Below, piece after piece: positions 49,916 through 60,740 of a stretch of DNA of 64,000 nt. The position numbers and the translations under genes are program-made. Position 1 is the first letter of the stretch; each line of letters begins with the position of its first letter. The notes under the pieces are model-generated. The model was not told where the DNA came from, searched no databases, and worked only from the letters and a program-made list of their open reading frames with translations. Source of the stretch: Chamaecyparis obtusa (Eukaryota > Streptophyta > Pinopsida > Cupressales > Cupressaceae); assembly GCA_027943335.1 (NCBI GenBank), contig BSBK01001116.1, positions 1,210,001 to 1,274,000 of the forward strand, written 5' to 3'.

Positions 49916-51170
49916 TCATCCAGATGTAGAGGGTGCGTCCACTATGGATGCATCCAATACATTATTATCAACCTTATCCTTCTTTGCCTCTGACCAAATC
50001 AAGCTCACATCTTCTAAAGCTTTCACAAACTTGACTTCTCCTTGAGTGTCCAGTATTGATTCTTTTGGCTTTCTAGGGCTTTCCTGATTTTGCGTTCTTG
50101 ATCTACAAAACTTTGATATGTGTCCAGCCTTGTTACATGAGTGACAAATAACTAGAGGCCTTATATTCCTTAGCACATTGAAATGGGTTACCATTTTACA
50201 CTGTCTAGCTGAGTGACCATTATAGTTACATATCTGACATGTAACATTATGAGAACTTCTTATATTTGACTGATTCTGATTTCTCTAATTAGGTTGAGTC
50301 TTGTTCTTTTGACTTGTCTTACAATTCATAGCTCTATGACCAAATTTATTGCATGAATAATAGTAACCATTGAAAGGTCTTACCTTTGTACATTTCCTTA
50401 CTATATGTCCATGCTTTTTACATGCATAACAAGTTCGATCTACTAGCTTGTGCTCATTCTTGGATGGTTCAACATGATCTTTAGTCTGACTTCCAGTCTC
50501 CTTAGCATCTGTAGTGTCTTCTGGTGCTTTCATTCTTGCTCGCATGTTGTCAATATGATTTTGTGCTTCATTGAATCCAATGCCACTGGTATCTCCTTTA
50601 AGCTTCCGAGCATACAACTGAGATTCAATTAAATCCTTGCTTGTGTGTAATTTATCAATGTGATTCTTATCCTCTTTCAATTTAGATTCCAAACTTTTTT
50701 TATTGTTTCTTAGCTCCAAGATTTCCATGTTTGCCTACCTTAATTCTTCATTCAGTTGAAGGTTCTCTTTGATCTGTTCATCATAGAATTCTTAGCCTCT
50801 TTCAATTCAGATTCCAAACTTTCTTTATTGTTTCTTAGCTCCAAGATTTCCATGTTTGCCTGCCTTAATTCTTCATTCAGTTGAAGGTTCTCTTTGATTT
50901 GTTCATCATAGAATTCTTGATTGTTGGTTAGCTTATCATCCAATTCTTCAATCTGTTCTTTCAAGGATGAATTTTCTTCATTTAGCTTCTTGATCATTAT
51001 CCCTAAATCACTGGTAGAGCATTCTTTCAAATATTTTCTTATCCTTTCGATGACCGCTTGAGCATCACTGACTTTTTCTTTTAGTTCTTCAATTTCTTTT
51101 TCAGATATGTCCAGGTCTTAAAGAGTAGCTTCAAGATTTATTTTCATATGTTTCATTTATGCTTTGTCCA
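49916..51170 (-). pseudogene. Gag-like coiled-coil and zinc-knuckle region of B
   Basis: Follows the primer site. First a long coiled coil (51030-50740: DLGIMIKKLNEENSSLKEQI, EELRQANMEILELRNNKESL), then four CCHC knuckles between about 50450 and 50100: CYACKKHGHIVRKC; YYSCNKFGHRAMNC (first Cys replaced by Tyr); CQICNYNGHSARQC; CHSCNKAGHISKFC. A 125-bp tandem duplication (50671-50795 and 50796-50920) breaks the frame inside the coiled coil because 125 is not a multiple of three. CX2CX4HX4C knuckles are Gag nucleocapsid motifs, so an RNA-binding role is likely; no typical copia Gag core was recognised. It lies upstream of ORF-X. Confidence 0.75.
50671..50920 (-). repeat. 125-bp tandem duplication in B
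   Basis: Two adjacent copies starting CCTCTTTCAATT[TC]AGATTCC, differing at a few bases. It shifts the reading frame of the coiled-coil region. Confidence 0.9.
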
Positions 51171-51211
51171 TGATCTCCTCAAGTGGTTAAACTTCTTTGT
51201 TGAGGACCAAA

Positions 51212-51223
51212 GCTCTAATACCA
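51212..51223 (-). other. Primer binding site of B
   Basis: Plus strand GCTCTAATACCA, one base from the iMet complement GCTCTGATACCA. Confidence 0.85.
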
Positions 51224-51224
51224 A

Positions 51225-52350
51225 TGGTTAGGAATGGGAACACTAAGAGTGGGGGGGGGGGGGGGTGAATCAATGTTCACTAAATTAAATCTTTTTACTT
51301 AGCTCTTTAATCTTAACTTGAATGCTTAAGTACTAAAATGAACATTAACATAAATAAGAAACATGAACACAACACATAAAACCAATGTGGTTACGGGGAA
51401 ACCCAAATAGGTAAGAACCCCGATGGGAATTGACACCCACTAATATTATGTACCAATGTTTTATGATCCTTGTTATAAGATCCTTAACCCTGTTAGGAGT
51501 TGCTTTACAATATAGTTAGTACAGTGACCTAGTCAAGGGTCGGACCCTGTTAGGAGTCTTTTATAATAACCCTATTATGGGTGTGGACACACTGTCCTAG
51601 AGCTCACTGCTCAGGTGGTGAAGGCTACAACCTTCTGATCTTAGATACACACTATATCTGCTGGATGAACTGGCACTGTGACACTACTTGTCTGATCAGT
51701 TCCTTTGATGCGTTGATGCTTTGACCTATTGCAAAGCTCTAATACATCTTAAAAAATCTTCGCACACTTTTTCTCTACTTGTCTTAATTCTATATCCACT
51801 TCCTTGTCTAATTACAACGGCACATCTAATAATTATATGCACATACAAAACAATTAACTAGGTTGGCCCTTTAACCGATTACACACAATTCTTCCAATTG
51901 AATTGGCTCAAGCGTGTTTACAAACAAAGTTAATTACATGTCTATAACCTAATTGCAATAGGTGCATAGCCCTTACACAAAAATAATATAACTGCTAACC
52001 AAAATACCAAGAGTCGACTGCTTGTTCTGTTCTTCTCTGGTATTCATTATCTGTGCAACTTGAACTCTCTGTATCTTCCTCATATTGAATCTTCTAATCA
52101 TGCACTCTTAGACTTAGCATGAATATGATCTTAGCAGCTTAACTCCTAGGATGCATACCATAATTCTTTCTTATGCATGTGCGTTGATGCTCTGAACTTT
52201 GGGTACTCTGTATACTCTCCAGTCTTCAACACTTAGCCAATTTTTGATCTTCTCATCAGGTGCGCTGACTCCAAAACACTATATGACTTTTTTGCCATAA
52301 TGACAACACTATATTAAGTCATATACACCAGTATAGTCCACTTTCCAACA
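51225..52350 (-). repeat. 5' LTR of B
   Basis: TGGTTAGGAATGGG...CTTTCCAACA. It has one extra G at the edge against the other LTR and a 15-G run at 51251-51265. Confidence 0.92.
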
Positions 52351-52355
52351 CAACT

Positions 52356-53180
52356 ATGTACTAAAATATTAAATCCCTATTAGGAGATCTAGCCCTATTA
52401 GGAGTTGATTGTCACATAGTACATTTCCTTGATAGAGGAATACAAAACACATGGTTAAAGGTGGTGAGAATACAACTCTTACAATCTAAATACTGTCTCA
52501 AAAGAGTTCTAAAAAATGAACAATACAAGCACTTCATTTGCCTAGATAGTTCCAGTTGTAGCTCTGTCAAATATTGATCTCAGATCTTCTCTCTGATCTC
52601 AGATTCACATCTATTACATCATCATCACATTCACACTTATCGCTTCCATAAATAACTCTATACTTATACAAAATCTGCCATCCAGTCGGCTTCACAAATA
52701 CCATACAAAACATAATAATAAATTATGTAAATGGTAAACATAGTGTCAGTGAACTTATATTACCAAAGTGTCGGCAATATACTTCATCCATATGACTTAG
52801 CATGTTACCATGTCCACTAACCTTGCCTTAATCTTTGCAACTACTTATGTGCCCTGCTACACTGATTCTCTGACTTCCAATACCTTCAGATCACTGTATC
52901 TCATTGATCTGATCACCAAAACACATGCGAACTTAACTGAAGCATATACATATCCCAAAATACCTTCTATTGACTTTGTAAGCCATAATACATCATATAG
53001 TGTCATCGCTAACCAAAATTGTTCCACAATACACTATTAATTATGATTCTGTACTTCATCATTTTTATGACTGTAACTCTAGTACCAAAACTCTCTCCAT
53101 GCGATCACTCTAGCATAAGTGTTGCCATAAATGACAACCCTTAAGTGATCCCTAGTCCCCCAAAACATCACTTGTCAACA
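52356..53180 (-). repeat. 3' LTR of C, right piece
   Basis: ATGTACTAAAATATTAAATC...CTTGTCAACA, continuing the LTR after B and matching 58489-59334. The open frame at 52810-53040 is LTR sequence, with a counterpart at 59004-59288. Confidence 0.92.
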
Positions 53181-53196
53181 ATTTATCCCTTTGTCA
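53181..53196 (-). other. Polypurine tract of C
   Basis: Minus strand GACAAAGGGATAAAT next to the LTR, preceded by CCATCAATG as in B and G. Confidence 0.7.
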
Positions 53197-53579
53197 TTGA
53201 TGGAAACACTTAGTGAAAAATGACTAAGTGTTTAAAGCACTATCTACACATATCTCTTTTTCTCTTTTCTACTATTTTAAAAAAATAAAAATTATTTACA
53301 TCTTTTTCTTCTTCTTATTATTTCTCTTCTCTTGCTCTCTTAACTTCCTCTCTTCATTTCACTTTTCTCATTTTTCTCTTTCTCTTCCTCTCCCTTTGAC
53401 ATCAATGGCGAAGGTACTTACAAAATTTCAAAAACTTCTAAGCACAAAAAGACTTAGGGCTTACTCACCAATTTTAAGATATCTTGGAAAGAGTTTTCCA
53501 AGGTCTTCAATTCCTCAGCCTATGATTTGGTCAAAATCTCACTAACATGGATCAAATCATTCAATGCATATGATGATGT

Positions 53580-56500
53580 CTATGTTCCCTTAATCTCAGT
53601 AGGTATAAACATAGACATTGAACCTTCAACGTTTTCCATCTCTGATAGATGTGTCTGAAGCATTGAAAGCTTAAAGGTTATTAGGCTCTTCAACAAGCCA
53701 AATCTATCGACCACTCTCCCTTTTTTCATTTCCATTGTACTAAAATTATCCAAAAGCTTGGATGCTTGTTTATCCATTTCAATCATAGTTAGTGAAGATG
53801 TTTCACAACTGTCCATCAAACTATTAAGCGTAGCCCTATCTGTGGCTATAATGTCTTTAATATTCTTTACATGTCTACGAGGAGTTATGCAATAACTGTA
53901 AATATTTCTACCTTGTGATACACAACTCTTGGCCTTAAGAGTAGTAGCCTTGAAAATGTCCAAGTCCCATGAGATGGACTGACAGACTTCTCTCAATTTC
54001 TTCTCCAAGAACCTCTTCTATGCCTTATCTTCTGTAGTCTTTAGCAGTGACTCAAAGTGACTATCAAAGCTATCCGTAGCCATGCCTAGGTTCTCTACTT
54101 CATCCTTTCCTTGAAAGATAATAGGTGTAGGAAGTAATTTGTTTACTATCTCTACAGCCCTAGTCATTATTTTTACTCTTGTATCCCCTTTCTGCATCGA
54201 CCTTTCCTTACCCTTAGTGAAGGCCATGAAGGATAGCCTCATAAGCTCATCCTCATCCATGCTATCTACATCAGCACTCACCAGTTCAAATATACTTTCC
54301 AATAATAAGGTAGAAGAGGTGTCAAGTTCTTGTTTTTGTTCTATTCTGACCTCAGCTACTTTCTTTGTTCTAGTCTCTTCTTCCTTCCTTTCTTCTTGAT
54401 GTGTTTCTTTTTCCTATAACTTCTCATCTTGTTTCTCCTCTATTTTATCTTCCTCTATCTTTCCTTGTACTTCAACTTCCATCACACTATCCAAATATCT
54501 AGAAATGGATCATTTAAATCATGTGAAGTGTCAAGGGTCACAGGCACACTAGAGACAAAGAAGTCTCTTTTCATGCTATCTTTTTCACTTTCATCTGCTA
54601 CCTTGGAGCTTTCTCCCAATCCCAAAGATGTAGGCTTGGTAACTTTGGGAGGTGAGGTCTTCTTTGTCATATCACTCATTAGGATTTGATCTAGTGCCTT
54701 TTGAGAGTCCTCAATTACTTCATCATATTTTCTAGCCATGATTTTCACTAGTCTGGCCTTTGTTCTCAATAGGGGTTTCAATGCATTTATTATCTTCTCC
54801 CTTTCTTGTATTGAGACAATAGTCTTCAATAGCTTTGTTCCTTATATTCTCATCTTCTGTCTGTGCCAACTGCTTTCTGATCTGTAATTTACTATACAGT
54901 TCCTTAGGGATACTTCCTTCTATTTCTAACAAAATTTTCTTAAAAGTTAATAGATACTCAATTATAGTATCTTCAATGATTGCTAGGTTCTTAGAATCAT
55001 ATCTCTCATAATATATGTCCACTGTCTTCAAGTTTCCATCTTTTATCACTCTCTTCTATAGTGATTTAAGGTATGGTCTCCACATAGTTTGTGGATCCTT
55101 TTGTGCTACTTTTTCTTCTTCTTTCTCAATTACCTTTTCTTCTTTCTTCTTCTTTTCCACTTCTACCTCTTTTTCCTTAGGACTGCTCTGCTTGCTAGAT
55201 CTTGTAGATCTTCTAGGAATGTTCAAAGGTATACTTTCTTCTCCAGTCTTCTCTTATGTAGGTGATAGGTCAATTATGTCTAGTGTAGGACTTACAGTTT
55301 TCTTTGCCTCTGAAGGAATAGGTGCATCAATAGAAATTCTAGAAGATGCCTCAGACATCTTAGATCTGATGTTCTTCAACTACTCTCTGGTAATTCCTAC
55401 CTTCGTAGTGATATCCTCCACAATTTTACTGATCTTTCTCTTCCTTGTTACTTTTTCTTGTTCCTCTCTAACTTTTTCTAATTTCTCCCTATAAGTTCCC
55501 CATCTCTCTTCAGTAGGGTCTATCTGTGCTACCAAAACATGCTCTACTTGCATGGTTAGAATCTCAGAACTAACTTCATACCCCATAGGGTAACACCATT
55601 TATTTCTTGGTTCCACTGCCTCAAAACATACACAATCAGTTTCAACCATGAAATAGATAGTGTGCTTATTCTTTTCAACTAAATCCTTAGGTATCCTATA
55701 CCTTTCCTTCATCTATCTTTGTAGAGTCTTAATCATACCAAATAACTCTCCATCTACCCAATTCTTATCTTGTCTTTGATAGCTCTTTGAGATTTGCATT
55801 CCAGTGGGTACATTAAATTTCCATGCACAACGGTGCATGCAAGGGAACTTGTGAATGATATGAATGTACATATAAACTAACAATGACCCAAACCTAAATG
55901 CCTTAGATTTATCTTTCTTTATGACCTTTACATTTTCTAGGAATTGTTTTGCTAGAATTTCACAAAGGTTGTACTTCTTGTTTTCCTTGACCATCCTATA
56001 GGCCATCATGATAACTCCAATAGAAACCGATTTAGGTCTGCTGCTATAGAATAGTTTGTAGCCCAATATCATTGCCACCAACCTAGAATCTTGCTGAAAG
56101 ATGTCATTAACTGGCATTGCCTTCTTATCCCACTTTGAATGGGTTAGGGTTTCCACCTGTTTCCTTATATTGTTTTCTTCTATTGGAAGGGCTCCTTTGT
56201 TATCTAGACCTGTTATATCATGAATCATCTATGTGCATATCTTCACTGGTTGTTCTCCAATCCAAACAAACTGGTCATGGATTCTGCTAAGGATTATCTT
56301 AAACCATTCTATTTTTGTGAATTCTATGAGTAGGGTTAGCTTAATGATAGACTAATCCTCTAGGTGCTTGAACTCTTCTACCATAGATCTATCTTCTTCT
56401 ATTATTGCATCCAATCCACTATAAATTTTCACATCTCCTATGATTTCATACTTGCAGTGTATATATGCCCTAATGTCTTCTATGTGCAATACATCGACAG

Positions 56501-56609
56501 GGGTTTGTGAAAACACTCCTTCCAGATCACCCTTACAAGACTTAAATGAATGTCTCTTAAACTTATACCTAGGTCTATCCACAACATCAAAGATAATTGG
56601 TGCATCCAT
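53580..56609 (-). pseudogene. Long ORF of unknown function in C (homologue of ORF-X)
   Basis: Same block order as ORF-X of B, broken by several stops and frame changes. 56609-56352: FKRHSFKS, GDLEGVFSQTP, EDIRAYIHCKYE. 56228-55713: MIHDITGLDNKG, MILGYKLF, YNLCEILAKQFLEN, AFRFGSLLVYMYIHI. 55712-55380: RYRIPKDLVEKNK, CYPMGYEV, ERWGTYREK. A charged Lys/Glu/Ser/Pro region lies near 55330-55080. 55049-54482: LEIEGSIPKELYSKL, LKPLLRTKARLVKIMARKYD. 54302-53580: DEDELMRLSFMAFTKGKERS and a helical end. Across the clearest blocks roughly half of residues agree with B. Conservation of blocks despite decay in both copies suggests the ancestral protein was under selection. No known catalytic motif is visible. 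Confidence 0.75.
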
Positions 56610-57017
56610 AACTTCTTAATGAGTATAAGTCTAAATACCTTTAATGCGCTAAAATCTAGAACTTTGTTTCACGTGATCACACAATGTCTCTGCTAGATGA
56701 ATTGAAATGCTTCACAACTCTTCTCTTTGTAGTCATTGATTAACAAATGGTGTAGAAATGATATCCTTCAACCATTTTTATCCTTTGCAAGTTGAGTAAG
56801 TTCATTAATCATAGGTAGCTCAACTTCGCATACTGTCCAGTCAACAAAAAACTCGCGAACATAGAAAATAAATCTCCAAGTGTTGCGCTCTCATCCACAG
56901 ACTCCACAGTGTCTGTACACACCATACCTAAGCTCACATGAGCTTAGTCCACATACATAGGGGCTGGATATATTTTATTCTCTACATCCAATGCTCCCCC
57001 TAAGGCCATGCGGCCTT

Positions 57018-58260
57018 CTAGGTCGATATCTCAAAGAACTCATCATGAAAAGACACAGTATCATCTACTGTCTCTCCCAAAACCAATGCCTTGTTGAAAT
57101 CTTTCACCTTCCATATCTTGTCATCCTTTTTATTCTTTGATTTCTTGAAATGATTCTCAAACTCATTCATATACTCATTAAGACTCTTACCACTGTCACC
57201 AACATTATTCCTTATAACCACATGAGGTGGTCCTCTTGGTTCACTTGATATTCTTGGTCCTCTTATGTTGTCCTCTCCATTGTATCTGCAAAAATTTTAT
57301 ATGTGTCCAAAGTTGTTGCATTTGTAACATGTAGGAGGTCTCCTTCTATCCTGATTTACTTGTAGCTTACAATACCTTGCAGTATGCCCAAAGTTATTGC
57401 ATTTTTGACATGATCTTGGCTGTTGATTCTTCTCTAACATAATCTTGTTTATACCTAGACTGATTTGATTTTCTACAATCTGCTTTCTTGTGTCCATAAT
57501 CATAACAATTATAATAGTAGCTGGAAAAGGGTTTAGAGGTACCTTTATGTATACAATCTCTTTTCATGTGTCCAACTTTGTTGCATCCAAAGCATCTACC
57601 TCTGAAAGGTCTAATCTATTCTTTAGGTTCTTCATGAGTAGGTCTTTCTTTAGTCTTTGCTTCATTTGCTTCTTCATTGGTCTTAGAACATTTTTCTTCA
57701 TTGAATCAAACTCCAGTTATATCGACTCCTTTAGGTTTTTATCTTCCTCTTTGCTCATCAATTTTATCACTGCTCATGTGCAACTTCTCAATGTGTAATT
57801 TGGCTTGAGTGAGTTCACCTTTAATGATCTGATTGTAATTCTCCAATTCCTAATATTTATCTTTTTAGTGATCAAGTTTGGTCTTCATTTGTCCTATTTT
57901 CTCATTTGCATCTTTTAGTGACTCTTGAACTTTGTTTCTTGCATTTTTTTCATGTTGAATCTCTTTAATCATCAAAAGATTGATTTCCTCTTTTTCTTTC
58001 TCCATCTTCTTCACTTGGTCTCATGTGTCGTTTCCTGAATCCTCTTTGATATTGTCTGTAAGGTCTTGTTTCTAACATCTTGAAGTTTCAATTTGTTCTT
58101 TTAGTTTCCCGATGAAACCTTCTGCTCTTCTCAATTTGAATTTTAATACACCATTCTCACCCTTCTCTTTGTCCAGATCTTCAAGTGCAGCTTCAAAGTT
58201 CTCTTGCAAACTTTCCAAATCCATTCTAATCTCCCTTAAGTTGTTAGGCTTTCTCTCCAA
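57018..58260 (-). pseudogene. Gag-like coiled-coil and zinc-knuckle region of C
   Basis: After the primer site: MDLESLQENFEAALEDLDKE and further helical text, with stops. Knuckles between about 57620 and 57290: RCFGCNKVGHMKRDC; YYYNCYDYGHKKADC (first Cys replaced); SCQKCNNFGHTARYC; TCYKCNNFGHI (last Cys lost). The layout matches B: coiled coil, four knuckles, then ORF-X. Downstream, 57221-57018 holds SLNEYMNEFENHFKKSKNKK. Confidence 0.7.
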
Positions 58261-58269
58261 GGGCCAATA

Positions 58270-58281
58270 GCTCTGATACCA
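58270..58281 (-). other. tRNA-iMet primer binding site of C
   Basis: GCTCTGATACCA on the plus strand, 2 bp from the LTR at 58284. Confidence 0.92.
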
Positions 58282-58283
58282 AT

Positions 58284-59334
58284 TGTTAGGATTGGGTAAT
58301 ATTGAGGGGGGGGGGGGTGTGAATCAGTATTACTGCACTTTAATTTAAACTTTAACCAATTATAAATAAACCATAACAATGCTGAAATAAAAAGAACATA
58401 TAAGAACAACACATTACTCATGACACCATGATTTGTTCTTGAGGAAACCCTGGCCAAGGGAAAACCCCGGTGGGGATGATACCCACAACTATGTACTAAA
58501 ATATTAAATCCCTGTTAGGAGATCTAGCCCTGTTAGGAGCTTATTGTTACATAGTACATTTCCTTGCTAGGGGAATAAAAAACCCTATTAGGAGATACAA
58601 AACAACTGGTTAAAGGTGGTGAGCATACAACTCTTACAATCAAAATATTGTCTCAAAATAGTTCTAAAAAATGAACAATACAAGCACTTCCTTTTCTTAG
58701 ATAGTTCTAGTTGTAGCTCTATCAAATATTGATCTTGCATCTTCTCTCTGATCTCAGATTCACATCTATCACATCATCATCACATTCACACTTATCGATT
58801 TCATAAAGCACTCTCTACTTATACAAAATTTTCCATCCATTCAGCTTCACAAATACCATACAAAACATAATAATAAATTATGTAAATGATAAACAAAGTG
58901 TCGGTGAACTTATATTACCAAAGTGTCGGCAATATACTTTATCCATATGACTTAGCACATTACCATATCCACTAACCTTTCCTTAATCTTTGCAACTGCT
59001 TATGTGCCCTTTTACATTGATTCTCTAACTTTGCATACCTTCATATCATTGTATCTCACTAATCTGATCACCAAAATATATGCAAACTTAACTGAAGCAT
59101 ATACATATCCCAAAATACCTTCTATTGACTTCGCAAGCCATAATACAACATACAGCGTCATCGCTAACCAAAACTGTTCCATAGTACACTGTTATCCTGA
59201 TTCTATACTTAGTCAGTTTTATGACTATAACTCCAGTACCAAAACTCTCTACATGCGATCACTCCAGCATAAGTGTTGCCATAAATGATAACCCCTAAGT
59301 GATCCCTAGTCCCCCAAAACATCACTTGAAAACA
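58284..59334 (-). repeat. 5' LTR of C
   Basis: 1051 bp, TGTTAGGATTGGG...CTTGAAAACA; a 12-G run at 58306-58317. It is the intact counterpart of the split LTR at 44711-44912 plus 52356-53180. Confidence 0.93.
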
Positions 59335-59339
59335 CAATG

Positions 59340-60284
59340 ACCCTAAGGTCTATCTCAAACTCTGGTATAGGGCCTGAATACTATTTTACTGAATTAAATT
59401 CATCATTACATTGGAGGGCAAAAAATCCATATTATGCATTTCCTTAATTTTCTTTAGCTGAAAAACTTGATATCTTATTTGTATTTACTAAAAGACAACA
59501 AAAACATGCAAGTTGTTGTCTATTAATAAGCCTGAGTGAAATATTTATGTGATGTTCATATTATCTCTGTATCAATTACTTATTTTAAGGTATACTTACA
59601 TGCAAAATTCTTATAGTGATATGAAAGATTATCATGTTTAAGGACTTGGATTTTAGGTATGAGTAACAATGTGACTATTGCATAGTTTGCATCAGTTTTT
59701 TAACGAAAGAATTCCTTTTCTTTGGTAGTTGTAGTGGCTAATAAATTTGAAAGCTAAAAATTCAAACATGCAGTAATGCTCCAAGTTGATGCACTTTTGG
59801 AGCATGTAAATGATGTAACTTAGTTGAGTTTGCAGGAGGTTATGGAATCAAATTAAAGATATTTAGAAATTTAGGATTCTATCAAGTGTGTTACTAGTTA
59901 AGGAGCTCCCTTACAAAGTTTTTTTTCTCATAAAGGATATATTTGTTCGTAGTTGGGATGTAATGACTTCCTAGAAAATATGGGACATTGATATGATAGG
60001 AGTACAAGTGAATTTTGTCCATACAATGGGTTTACCATAGAAAGGCCAAGTCAGTAATGAAACAAGTATGATGCAAACACCTGCAACTTTAGGAGATCAT
60101 GGTAACTCCATCTCAAACAAAGCTCATCATTTTCCTTCTTCCTTGTCATAGCCATTAATCTTTGCACAGGCCAAACTACCATCTTCCTTACCCTCAAGTG
60201 CCAACTCTTGACTCTTCTCAATAATCATTCTATCCAAGAAATTGGACATCCTTATTTTAATCATTTAAAAAAATAAAATAAATT
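59340..60284. other. CACTA right interior, no recognised gene
   Basis: AT-rich, no open frame of note on either strand. Confidence 0.45.
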
Positions 60285-60740
60285 GAGGTTGTCGAAATTC
60301 TGATGATTGGGCTATATTTACGATGACCCTTTGCGACGAGGATGCTATACTCCCGACAAAATCATCGTTGGAAATGATACTGGCTATCTGTCAGAATTTT
60401 GATGGTAATGTTATTAGTGTGACAAATCTTTGTGACGAGGATGCTATACTCTCAACGACATTCCTGATGACAATTGTACTGGCAGTGAAATGACATGCTG
60501 TCAGTATTGCGAGAGAGACAAAATGTTTTCGATGGGCCTTTTCGATGTTTATGTGTTAGAAATGTATTTCAGATAGTTCATATGTTCTGATGGTTTTGTC
60601 TGTTGGAATTGAGACGGTTACCCCCTCTATGGCAATTTCTAATGAAATAACTATGACTTCACCTTGTGTCAAACATTTGAGGGATAGCTGTTGGATTTCT
60701 GATAGTTGGCCATCGGAATTTGCCCTAAAATGTACTAGTG
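60285..60740. repeat. Right subterminal region and terminal inverted repeat of the CACTA element
   Basis: Two imperfect units about 99 bp apart share GACGAGGATGCTATACTC (60335 and 60434). Further words such as TTTCGATGGGCC and GTTGGCCATCGGAATTTGCCC follow, then the terminus AAAATGTACTAGTG (ends 60740). Short degenerate subterminal repeats of this kind are typical transposase-binding regions of CACTA elements. Confidence 0.7.

Larger units (their letters stand above)
44913..52350 (-). mobile_element. Pol-less copia-like LTR element B, nested in the LTR of C
   Basis: 7438 bp flanked by CAACT on both sides (44908-44912 and 52351-52355). LTRs are 44913-46030 and 51225-52350. The primer site is 51212-51223, and the polypurine tract lies at 46031-46045. 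The internal region carries a Gag-like coiled-coil/zinc-knuckle region and a long ORF of unknown function, and no pol. The LTRs differ by several percent by eye, so B is older than G. Confidence 0.95.
44711..59334 (-). mobile_element. Pol-less copia-like LTR element C (split by B)
   Basis: Flanked by CAATG on both sides (44706-44710 and 59335-59339). Minus-strand: 5' LTR 58284-59334, primer site 58270-58281, coding region, polypurine tract at 53181-53196, 3' LTR 44711-44912 plus 52356-53180. Without element B it is about 7.2 kb. No protease, integrase, RT or RNase H was found between the LTRs. Confidence 0.93.
7303..60740. mobile_element. CACTA-type (En/Spm) DNA transposon, 53.4 kb including nested elements
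   Basis: The left end is CACTAATACATTTGGGCC and the reverse complement of the right end is CACTAGTACATTTTAGGGC: imperfect inverted termini of about 18 bp starting CACTA. Flanking bases are CTT on both sides (7300-7302 and 60741-60743), the 3-bp duplication expected of this superfamily. Deleting the segment plus one CTT rejoins element F colinearly with F1. Subtracting the dated insertions (A2, G, D with F1, H, C with B; about 36 kb) leaves about 17 kb, a plausible size for a plant CACTA element. It carries one transposase-type gene on the plus strand and captured gene relics on the minus strand. No TNPD/DDE catalytic protein was recognised, so it may have been non-autonomous. Confidence 0.85.

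Noticed and set aside
44711..53180. Reading the TGTTAGG edges at 44711 and 44913 as tandem LTRs of one element
   Set aside because: The first piece resumes at 52356 in the form seen intact at 58284-59334, and CAACT flanks the inserted unit, so these are two nested elements.
52810..59288. Frames at 52810-53040 and 59004-59288 with similar protein text as a conserved small gene
   Set aside because: They are the same stretch of the two LTRs of element C; the similarity is due to LTR duplication, not gene conservation.
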